Source: a virus
DNA length: 38,545 nt
Strand: one strand, 5' to 3'
IMG/VR virus record: IMGVR_UViG_3300017733_000014
Location: 1 to 38,545 of that record
This document shows positions 5,994 to 11,521 of the stretch, in pieces. The stretch's first letter is position 1. The number at the start of each line of letters is the position of its first letter. The position numbers were made by a program, and so were the translations under genes. The notes under the pieces were generated by a model. That model was not told the DNA's origin, made no database searches, and saw only the letters and a program-made list of their open reading frames with translations.

Positions 5994-6284
5994 ATGGAGA
6001 CATCAGGATCGAGTACACCATTACGTCGAAAGCGTAGGAAACGATTAGAACTTTACTTATTAGATGATAACTATAATACATTTAATTACGTAATAGAAAT
6101 TCTATCAGCATACCTACCATTATGTAATTCATTGCAGGCAGAACAAATGGCAATCATTACAAATGGAACTGGCCAATGTCGTATATATTCAGGGTTTGCT
6201 CCTGAGATATATACTTTATATGCATATCTACAAAAAAATGGATTAGATGTTCAAATAAGAGAATATAAACCAAAATCAAAATAA
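5994..6284 (+). CDS. ClpS-like adaptor protein
   Basis: 96 residues. After a basic N-terminal tail (R-R-K-R-R-K-R, 11-17) the chain follows ClpS: a strand and degron-pocket loop L-Y-L-L-D-D-N-Y-N-T-F (20-30), helix N-Y-V-I-E-I-L (31-37), Q-A-E-Q-M-A-I-I (48-55), a turn G-T-G-Q-C (58-62), S-G (66-67) and L-Q-K-N-G-L-D-V-Q-I (79-88). This resembles the Bacteroidota ClpS form (NDDVNTF..FVIE, QAEQ, GKC, SG). ClpS hands N-degron proteins to ClpA/ClpC-ClpP. Two pocket positions differ: the second conserved Asp appears as N26, and the conserved His after helix 2 appears as N57. The substrate range may therefore be changed, or the adaptor may block host ClpS. The phage also encodes ClpP (34059). Confidence 0.72.
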   Translation: METSGSSTPLRRKRRKRLELYLLDDNYNTFNYVIEILSAYLPLCNSLQAEQMAIITNGTGQCRIYSGFAPEIYTLYAYLQKNGLDVQIREYKPKSK

Positions 6285-6285
6285 T

Positions 6286-6858
6286 ATGAAAAAAGAAAAA
6301 ACTTATACATATAATGAAGTAGGCTTTGTTTTAATGTTTATTAGTGTAGTGATGTTATTTTTAGCATCTACATGGAATATGGAAAATCAAATAGATGATC
6401 TTAAATTAGAACTTCAAGAAACTACAGATAGTTTAACAATGAAAATTGATAGTTTAATATTAGAAATAGATACATTAGAATGGAAAACTCAAATATGGGA
6501 TTTTAATATATCAAATAATACAACTCATTTATTATCTGCATTGATGATGGTAGAGAGTAGTAACAATGATTCTGCCTACAATGCAAGAGAAGATGCAGTC
6601 GGTTGTTTACAGATAAGAAAATGTATGGTTGATGATGTAAATAGAATATTAAGAAGACAAGGAAAACTAAAAAGATTTTCCTATGATGATAGATGGGCAA
6701 GGAATAGATCTATTGCAATATTTGAGATCTATTGTAAGCATTACGGATTGACCACAGCTGAAGAAATAGCGAGATGTTGGAACGGAGGACCGAGAGGGAT
6801 GCAAAATAATGTTACAGCAAATTATTGGAAAAAAGTCCAAAATCATTTGGATAGTTGA
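6286..6858 (+). CDS. Membrane-anchored lytic transglycosylase (SLT family), candidate endolysin
   Basis: 190 residues. One N-terminal membrane helix (about 12-30, V-G-F-V-L-M-F-I-S-V-V-M-L-F-L-A) is followed by a coiled-coil stalk (35-68) and an SLT-type domain. The catalytic Glu is E90 in A-L-M-M-V-E-S-S-N-N; next come the substrate motif A-V-G-C-L-Q-I (104-110) and W-N-G-G, the equivalent of the usual Y-N-G-G. The enzyme should cleave peptidoglycan between MurNAc and GlcNAc. The anchor suggests either a signal-arrest-release type endolysin or a tethered wall-remodelling enzyme. It starts two bases after the ClpS-like gene stops. Confidence 0.72.
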   Translation: MKKEKTYTYNEVGFVLMFISVVMLFLASTWNMENQIDDLKLELQETTDSLTMKIDSLILEIDTLEWKTQIWDFNISNNTTHLLSALMMVESSNNDSAYNAREDAVGCLQIRKCMVDDVNRILRRQGKLKRFSYDDRWARNRSIAIFEIYCKHYGLTTAEEIARCWNGGPRGMQNNVTANYWKKVQNHLDS

Positions 6859-6881
6859 AATAAATTTATTATATTGAGAAT

Positions 6882-7229
6882 ATGAAAACAAATGTTATAG
6901 CAAAGTTAGAAGTAGAAGGGTTACATAACTGGCCTGATGCTCAAAAAGTATTTCCTGAAGTAGGATTTTTATCAAGTATGCATAGACATAAATGGTATAT
7001 TACTGCAAAGAAACAAGTTAACCATGATGATAGAGATGTTGAATTTATCATGTTCAAGAGAGATATTGAAGAATGGTTAGGACATGAATATTATAATTTA
7101 GCATCCAGGACTCATGAGTTTGGAGCTAAGTCATGTGAAATGTTAGCAAAAGAAATTATGCAAGAATTTGGGTGTTGTTATGTTTCAGTATTTGAGGATA
7201 ATGAAAATGGAGCGGAAGTTTATGTTTAA
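6882..7229 (+). CDS. PTPS/QueD-fold-like protein
   Basis: 115 residues. The order of short motifs follows 6-pyruvoyl-tetrahydropterin synthase / QueD: M-H-R-H-K-W-Y-I (equivalent of H-G-H-x-Y), then V-E-F-I-M-F-K-R-D-I (equivalent of the M-V-x-D-F-x-x-L-K strand-helix), K-S-C-E-M-L-A-K-E-I (equivalent of P-T-x-E-N-x-A) and V-F-E-D-N-E-N-G-A-E-V-Y (equivalent of V-x-E-T...A-x-Y). The first zinc His of QueD is not obvious, so the reaction is uncertain. I see no other queuosine or folate genes in the window. The AT-rich sequence before it (6857-6881) resembles the second promoter class. Confidence 0.5.
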   Translation: MKTNVIAKLEVEGLHNWPDAQKVFPEVGFLSSMHRHKWYITAKKQVNHDDRDVEFIMFKRDIEEWLGHEYYNLASRTHEFGAKSCEMLAKEIMQEFGCCYVSVFEDNENGAEVYV

Positions 7230-7317
7230 AAAATTAAAATATATATTCGTAAAAGGGCTATTTCGAATGTATAGAATGGATAAGTTAGCCTATGAAATTA
7301 AAAAGAAGAAAAAATGA
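7222..7317 (+). CDS. Tiny basic peptide gene
   Basis: 31 residues (M-F-K-K-L-K-Y-I-F-V-K-G to a Lys-rich end). It overlaps the upstream gene by eight bases and the next gene by ATGA (ATG 7314, TGA 7315-7317). It fills the gap exactly and keeps the tight coupling of this genome. A basic amphipathic helix is likely; function unknown. Longer in-frame starts at 7201 and 7207 exist. Confidence 0.4.
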   Translation: MFKKLKYIFVKGLFRMYRMDKLAYEIKKKKK

Positions 7318-7826
7318 AAAAAGTATTATTAGCAGTACTAGTCTCGCTTGGACTACAAACACAGGCACAACAGATAGCACCATATTTTTGCTGTGATTCA
7401 ATAACATATTGGACAGACCAGTCTCAAGGATTTAACGTAGGACTTGATACATCAAATATAATTCATAATCCAGATTCAATGGATGTATATTGGGCAGTAT
7501 GTACTAATGGTATGTGCTATTCAGGAAACGGTATGTATGCTTTCTTTGGACAAATTATGACAACAGATACAGTTAAAGTTTGTTATGATGTTATACTTTA
7601 TGAAGCAAATACAATGGAAACATGTACTAGGTGTGATAGTTTAATATTTGACCAAAATACCTTTTCATGGGTATTATTTAGTATGGGTAATACAACATCT
7701 ATAAATGAACTAACATTTAATAGAGTTAACGATGGTAAAATTTATGACTTACTAGGTAGAGAATTAACAAAAGCACCTATAGGCAAGTTATATATTAGAA
7801 ATGGACAATTATATATTGCTAAGTAG
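7314..7826 (+). CDS. Secreted protein with type IX secretion sorting tail
   Basis: 170 residues. The signal peptide is clear (M-K-K-V-L-L-A-V-L-V-S-L-G-L-Q-T-Q-A-Q, cut near residue 19). The mature part has many Cys (C-C-D-S, C-T-N-G-M-C-Y, T-C-T-R-C) and strand-rich spacing. The last 30 residues contain K-I-Y-D-L-L-G-R-E-L, then G-K-L-Y-I and a final Lys, the pattern of Bacteroidota Por/T9SS type A sorting domains. In that system the tail directs export through the outer membrane and surface attachment or release. A phage gene with this tail implies use of the host T9SS during infection, or recent capture of a host gene. Confidence 0.65.
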   Translation: MKKVLLAVLVSLGLQTQAQQIAPYFCCDSITYWTDQSQGFNVGLDTSNIIHNPDSMDVYWAVCTNGMCYSGNGMYAFFGQIMTTDTVKVCYDVILYEANTMETCTRCDSLIFDQNTFSWVLFSMGNTTSINELTFNRVNDGKIYDLLGRELTKAPIGKLYIRNGQLYIAK

Positions 7827-7838
7827 TATATTTATTAA
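7827..7838 (+). promoter_or_regulatory. Late-type box upstream of the tmRNA gene
   Basis: TATATTTATTAA resembles the late box (YATATTTATATWAAA) and overlaps the region just after the upstream stop at 7826. It would place the tmRNA under phage late control; a transcript starting here would begin close to the acceptor piece. Confidence 0.35.
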
Positions 7839-8060
7839 TGATCGTTAGTAGTTATATTAGCTGCTTGTATGGACGAGGGTTCGATACCCTCCACCTCCAC
7901 TAAAACAATTACAATATGGGGGTGACTGGATTTGACAGCAAGATAAGGGTATAATGAAGATCACGCATTAACTGGCGAACAAGTTGAAATGGCGATGGCT
8001 GCTTAATTAAGCACCCTAGCAAACGGAGGAAGTCCGTAGAAACTTCGGAGGTGGGGGAAT
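7838..8060 (+). ncRNA. ssrA: Circularly permuted (two-piece) tmRNA
   Basis: The 3' half precedes the 5' half. Acceptor piece: T-stem GAGGG 7875-7879, T-loop TTCGATA 7880-7886, CCCTC 7887-7891, acceptor strand CACCTCC 7892-7898, discriminator A 7899; CCA is not encoded. After an 18-base intervening segment comes the coding piece: acceptor strand GGGGGTG 7918-7924, which pairs over 7 bp with 7892-7898 and keeps the G3-U70 wobble of alanine tRNA and tmRNA, then the tmRNA-specific CTGGATTTGAC at 7926-7936. GCAAG 7938-7942 pairs with CTTGT 7864-7868 and TATAA 7950-7954 with TTATA 7852-7856, forming the long H2 helix. A tag frame GCA 7965 to TAA 8004-8006 reads ALTGEQVEMAMAA. Its stop lies in hairpin TGCTTAATTAAGCA (7999-8012). 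A pseudoknot follows: 8023-8027 with 8033-8037 and loop GAAG 8029-8032 with CTTC 8043-8046. The resume codon and outer ends are approximate. Confidence 0.9.
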
Positions 8061-8078
8061 TATTAAAAAGGAAGAGTT

Positions 8079-8378
8079 ATGACGAAAAAAGATCATGTAG
8101 CAAATATTATGGATAAATGGTATAAAGCTATGCAAAAAGAAAATGTTGGAGTTCAGCCAAAAGCATCTACAATTTTAGGGACAATTTTAGCTGATTACAA
8201 AATTGAACTAAAATCAGATGTACGAGATATTTGGGCTGAAGCAATGACAATAAGAGGAGGAGAGTTTCCAGCTTGGTATGCAAGTTTATCTAAATTAGAA
8301 AAACTTCAATATGAGGAAGGCAGGAAAAGAGCTTCTGAAATGCATGACCCTAGAGAAAGAACATTATTAAAAGGGTAA
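8079..8378 (+). CDS. Hypothetical helical protein
   Basis: 99 residues with a GGAAGAG site at 8070-8076, directly downstream of the tmRNA. The protein is basic at the N terminus and helical, with W-Y-K-A-M, I-W-A-E-A-M and P-A-W-Y-A-S-L-S segments, ending D-P-R-E-R-T-L-L-K-G. No family recognised. It may be on the same transcript as the tmRNA. Confidence 0.5.
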   Translation: MTKKDHVANIMDKWYKAMQKENVGVQPKASTILGTILADYKIELKSDVRDIWAEAMTIRGGEFPAWYASLSKLEKLQYEEGRKRASEMHDPRERTLLKG

Positions 8379-8379
8379 C

Positions 8380-8901
8380 ATGCCATTTAAACCTGGAGAA
8401 GGACGACCTGCATTTAACATATCAGAATCAGAAATACGATATGCAATAGAAAATACCAAGTCATGTGCAGCAGCTGCTCGATTTTTAAAAGTGTCTTATG
8501 AATCATTTCGTAAATATGCTAAGTTATATAAAGATCAAGAAACAGGTAAGACATTATTTGAATCACATAAGAATAAAGCAGGCAAAGGAATACCTAGAGC
8601 ATTCAAACCTAGGTTACGTGGTAAGTATGGATTGTTAGATATATTAGAAGGTAAGTATCCAGAGTATCCACATAACAGATTAAAACATAGATTGATCCAA
8701 AATGCTCAGATAGAAGAAGAGTGTTGTTCATGTGGTTATTGTGAAAGAAGAGTATCAGATTATTCAGTCCCTTTATTATTAGATTGGATAGATGGAGATA
8801 GAACAAACCATAAACGAGAGAATTTAAGGTTGTTATGTTACAATTGTTATTATATGGAAGTAGGAAATCCTTTGGGTGGAAGAATGAAGAATAACTATTG
8901 A
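8380..8901 (+). CDS. HNH endonuclease-like protein
   Basis: 173 residues. An N-terminal helix-turn-helix-like region (A-A-A-R-F-L-K-V-S-Y-E-S-F-R-K-Y, about 31-46) precedes a zinc-type HNH module: C-S-C-G-Y-C near 114-119, L-D-W-I-D-G-D-R-T-N-H (about 133-143), E-N-L-R-L-L-C-Y-N-C (about 146-155). The layout fits free-standing phage HNH nucleases, which often act as homing enzymes. It lies one gene downstream of the tmRNA, which could be relevant to mobility of that locus. Confidence 0.6.
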   Translation: MPFKPGEGRPAFNISESEIRYAIENTKSCAAAARFLKVSYESFRKYAKLYKDQETGKTLFESHKNKAGKGIPRAFKPRLRGKYGLLDILEGKYPEYPHNRLKHRLIQNAQIEEECCSCGYCERRVSDYSVPLLLDWIDGDRTNHKRENLRLLCYNCYYMEVGNPLGGRMKNNY

Positions 8902-8919
8902 TGACCTATATTTATCTAT

Positions 8920-9141
8920 ATGGATGCAAAGCAACGAGTAGATAAACTACTCGATAAAAAGCGGAATATAGAACAAGAAATTGAACATATCCAATCAAAT
9001 TGCAAGCATATCAATAAAGTTATAAAACAAGTTCAAATTAATAATAGTTTTAATCTTAGATGGACTTGTGAAGATTGTAATGCCATACTCGGCTATCCAA
9101 CTCAATTCGATTTAGATAAACTTTCTGAAAAAAAGCATTAA
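8920..9141 (+). CDS. Small zinc-ribbon-like protein
   Basis: 73 residues. An N-terminal coiled coil (V-D-K-L-L-D-K-K-R-N-I-E-Q-E-I) leads to a Cys/His set C-K-H near 29-31 and W-T-C-E-D-C-N-A-I-L-G-Y (about 49-60), a plausible zinc site. A partial late-like box (CTATATTTATCTATATG) ends at the ATG. Function unknown. Confidence 0.5.
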   Translation: MDAKQRVDKLLDKKRNIEQEIEHIQSNCKHINKVIKQVQINNSFNLRWTCEDCNAILGYPTQFDLDKLSEKKH

Positions 9142-9146
9142 AAAGA

Positions 9147-9178
9147 TTTGCCTAATACAAAAATATTTCTTATCTTTA
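9147..9178 (+). promoter_or_regulatory. Bacteroidota-type promoter TTTG-N20-TATCTTTA
   Basis: TTTG 9147-9150, 20-base spacer, TATCTTTATA 9171-9180. The ATG of the DksA-like gene follows 20 bases later (9200). Confidence 0.78.
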
Positions 9179-9199
9179 TATTATAAATAAAAAGAGAAT

Positions 9200-9673
9200 A
9201 TGAATTGTTGTAAATGTTACAAACCTATCCCAGAACTAAGATTAAAAGCCTTGCCAAATACTAAAGAATGTATTGAATGTTCTTCAGAAGAACGTAATAT
9301 GGTAAGAGCAGTTATTACTGGTAAAACTACATATTCAGAAATAGAAGTTATCAAGAACAAAAAGACCAAAGAATATCTAAATGGTTTGATAGGTAAAGGA
9401 AGGAGAGGCTTTGGTTCTATGTTACATAGAAGTTCAGGATCTGATTCAAGTCCTTCAAGAGTTAAAATAGGTACAGGTTCTAGTCGTATATTAAGAATGC
9501 CTACCAAAGAAGATTTTGATCGAATTGGTAAACAAGTAATGTTTTATTATGACTTAGAAATGCCAGATAAGGCTAATAATATACTGCAAGAAGCATTAGA
9601 TAATGAACATATAACAGGTATACAATATAGACAATTGAAAGAAATAGTTAAACATTTTGATAAAAAAGCATGA
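9200..9673 (+). CDS. DksA/TraR-type zinc finger protein
   Basis: 157 residues. The N terminus is a DksA/TraR-type C4 finger: C-C-K-C-Y-K-P-I-P, then R-L-K-A-L-P-N-T-K-E-C-I-E-C. The P-I-P-x-x-R-L-x-A-L-P-x-T pattern is characteristic. DksA and TraR bind the RNA polymerase secondary channel, but this protein lacks their long N-terminal coiled coil, and the rest (residues 30-157) is unrelated: a Gly/Ser-rich linker (R-R-G-F-G-S-M-L-H-R-S-S-G) and a C-terminal helical repeat (about 105-155). It has its own host-type promoter, so early action on host transcription is possible, but that is inference. Confidence 0.62.
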   Translation: MNCCKCYKPIPELRLKALPNTKECIECSSEERNMVRAVITGKTTYSEIEVIKNKKTKEYLNGLIGKGRRGFGSMLHRSSGSDSSPSRVKIGTGSSRILRMPTKEDFDRIGKQVMFYYDLEMPDKANNILQEALDNEHITGIQYRQLKEIVKHFDKKA

Positions 9674-9679
9674 AAAAGA

Positions 9680-9711
9680 TTTGCCTAATTGAAATATATT
9701 TCTTATCTTTA
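9680..9711 (+). promoter_or_regulatory. Bacteroidota-type promoter TTTG-N20-TATCTTTA
   Basis: TTTG 9680-9683, 20-base spacer, TATCTTTA 9704-9711. It drives the MoxR-like gene at 9752 with a leader of roughly 35-40 bases, longer than for the other copies. Confidence 0.75.
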
Positions 9712-9751
9712 TATATAAATAAAAAGTAAAAAATAACTAAAAAATCACCAA

Positions 9752-10924
9752 ATGAAGAAAAAATTCGAGTATTTAAGAGTAGTTCAAGAGAATGGAAAAT
9801 ATTGCTTATTTGACTCCTCCGGGAAAAAGCAAAATGAAATCTATGTAAGAGATATTATGTGTGAGAAGGCATTGTTGAATGGACAATGTATTCAATATGA
9901 TATAGAGACAGGTAGATCAATGAGAAAGCCAATGGAAATGTTCAGTGATATGCAACCAAAAGAAGTAGAAGTAGAAGCATCTAATAAGATAGAAGCAGAT
10001 CCAGTATTGAATTTTATTCATAATGAATCAGTAGACCTTCGTCCAAAGACATTGGTAATGCCTGATCTGAAATGGAAGTATTTAGTTCGATCTGCAATGA
10101 GAGGTAAAAATATTATGATGACCGGAGCAGCAGGTTGTGGTAAAACAATGGCCGCTAAGAGATTAGTAGAGGCATTAGATAGACCAGAGTTCTATTTCAA
10201 TTTAGGTGCCACTCAAGATCCAAGAGGGACATTGATTGGTAATACCCATTTTAAGAAAGAAGAAGGTACGACCTTTGCTGAGTCAATGTTTGTGAAAGCA
10301 ATTCAAACTAAAGATGCCATCATATTGTTAGATGAGATATCAAGAGCACATCCAGAAGCTTGGAATATATTAATGACGGTATTAGATCAAGGACAAAGAT
10401 ATTTGAGATTAGATGAACATGAAGATGCTCCAACCATTAAAGTAGCAGAAGGAGTTACATTTGTAGCCACTGCAAATATTGGTAATGAATATACCGCAAC
10501 CAGAGCAATGGATAGAGCATTAGTAGATAGATTCATTATTGTTGAAATGGATACATTGAACAAAGAACAAGAGTCAGGATTGTTGAAAGACCTTCATCCA
10601 GGTATTACGCAAGAGCAAGCAGATAATGTTGCTGAAATTGCTTCAATGACAAGAAAAGAAATAAAAGGAGATGCTCCTAGAATATCAAATGCAATTAGTA
10701 CGAGGATAAGTGTTGAGATTGCAGGATTGATGGAAGATGGATTTACATTAGCTGAATCAGCAGAAGTTTGTATTTATCCTTTCTTTGATGAAGATGGAGG
10801 AGTTGATTCAGAAAGAACATTTATGAAGCAAGTAGTTCAAAAGTATTGTGGTAGTACAGAGAATGAAGATATCTTTAATGCAGAAGGAGTTGATGAAGAT
10901 AAAGAGTATGCAACAACTAACTAA
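9752..10924 (+). CDS. MoxR/CobS-like AAA+ ATPase
   Basis: 390 residues. Walker A is G-A-A-G-C-G-K-T (125-132) and Walker B I-L-L-D-E (191-195), followed by a sensor-1 type A-T-A-N and an arginine-finger region (A-L-V-D-R-F). The N-terminal 90 residues look like a substrate or DNA-binding extension. MoxR-type ATPases work with VWA proteins to remodel or activate targets; in phages they are usually annotated as CobS-like. The matching metallopeptidase-VWA protein lies downstream (11522), separated by a strong hairpin region and a GIY-YIG-like gene. Both flanking genes have their own host-type promoters, which suggests early expression. Confidence 0.8.
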   Translation: MKKKFEYLRVVQENGKYCLFDSSGKKQNEIYVRDIMCEKALLNGQCIQYDIETGRSMRKPMEMFSDMQPKEVEVEASNKIEADPVLNFIHNESVDLRPKTLVMPDLKWKYLVRSAMRGKNIMMTGAAGCGKTMAAKRLVEALDRPEFYFNLGATQDPRGTLIGNTHFKKEEGTTFAESMFVKAIQTKDAIILLDEISRAHPEAWNILMTVLDQGQRYLRLDEHEDAPTIKVAEGVTFVATANIGNEYTATRAMDRALVDRFIIVEMDTLNKEQESGLLKDLHPGITQEQADNVAEIASMTRKEIKGDAPRISNAISTRISVEIAGLMEDGFTLAESAEVCIYPFFDEDGGVDSERTFMKQVVQKYCGSTENEDIFNAEGVDEDKEYATTN

Positions 10925-10946
10925 TTTGGTGATTAGTAAATAGGTT

Positions 10947-10996
10947 GGGAGGGAAAGTAAAAGGCGCCTAGGAGGGCGCGCCCTCCCTTCCTTTTT
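10947..10996 (+). terminator. GC-rich terminator with competing hairpins
   Basis: In an AT-rich context there is a perfect 16-base palindrome GGAGGGCGCGCCCTCC (10971-10986), then CTTCC and five Ts (10992-10996). GGGAGGG at 10947-10953 can also pair with CCCTCCC at 10981-10987, enclosing the palindrome AGGCGCCT (10962-10969). The two folds share the same 3' strand and exclude each other. The simplest reading is an intrinsic terminator after the MoxR-like gene. Confidence 0.7.
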
Positions 10997-11007
10997 AAAA
11001 TTAAATT

Positions 11008-11436
11008 ATGAATGAAAAATATTACATAGACAAAGGATTTGAATTATATGCACATATGATTCCATCAGAGAAATATACTCAAGGTATTGAGATAATGTAT
11101 CCTAGCAATCCTATCAAGTCAGATAATCAGCCAGCCGTGTACATATTAACAAATGATAAAGGCGAGTTGTTAAAGATAGGGGAGACACAAAATTTAACTC
11201 AAAGATTCCATAAAGGTTATAGATGTATATCTAATATAACAAATAACCGTATTAGAGAACATATAAAGAATGTAGAATCTATTTGGGTATATGTATTACC
11301 TATGCCAATTGTAACAGAAAAGATATTGGGGTTCAAATGTGAAACATCTTATGTTAAAGGCTTAGAACATAATTTGTTGAAAGAATATAAAGGAAAGTAT
11401 GAAAAAGTGCCACCATTAAATGCAATGATTTCATGA
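11008..11436 (+). CDS. GIY-YIG-like nuclease domain protein
   Basis: 142 residues. The central part has the GIY-YIG layout: A-V-Y-I-L-T-N (strand 1), L-L-K-I-G-E-T-Q-N-L-T-Q-R-F (strand 2 with the K-I-G element and the Arg-containing helix), and a later E in G-L-E-H-N-L-L (putative catalytic Glu). The first motif is V-Y-I and the second K-I-G, as in the T5orf172-like branch. It lies between the two parts of the MoxR/VWA pair just after a terminator, as expected for an inserted homing-type gene, but it could be an ordinary phage nuclease. Confidence 0.55.
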   Translation: MNEKYYIDKGFELYAHMIPSEKYTQGIEIMYPSNPIKSDNQPAVYILTNDKGELLKIGETQNLTQRFHKGYRCISNITNNRIREHIKNVESIWVYVLPMPIVTEKILGFKCETSYVKGLEHNLLKEYKGKYEKVPPLNAMIS

Positions 11437-11465
11437 AACATTTTTGTAAAAAAGCATTAAAAAGA

Positions 11466-11497
11466 TTTGCCTATTACAGAAATATTTCTTATCTTTA
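11466..11497 (+). promoter_or_regulatory. Bacteroidota-type promoter TTTG-N20-TATCTTTA
   Basis: TTTG 11466-11469, spacer 11470-11489, TATCTTTATA 11490-11499. The ATG follows 23 bases later (11522). Confidence 0.78.
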
Positions 11498-11521
11498 TAT
11501 TATAAATAAAAAAGAAAAAAT

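Noticed and set aside
7861-7900. A normal tRNA ending with the T-arm at 7875-7891
   Set aside because: No D-arm or anticodon arm fits upstream, and the acceptor strand pairs with 7918-7924 downstream instead, as in a permuted tmRNA.
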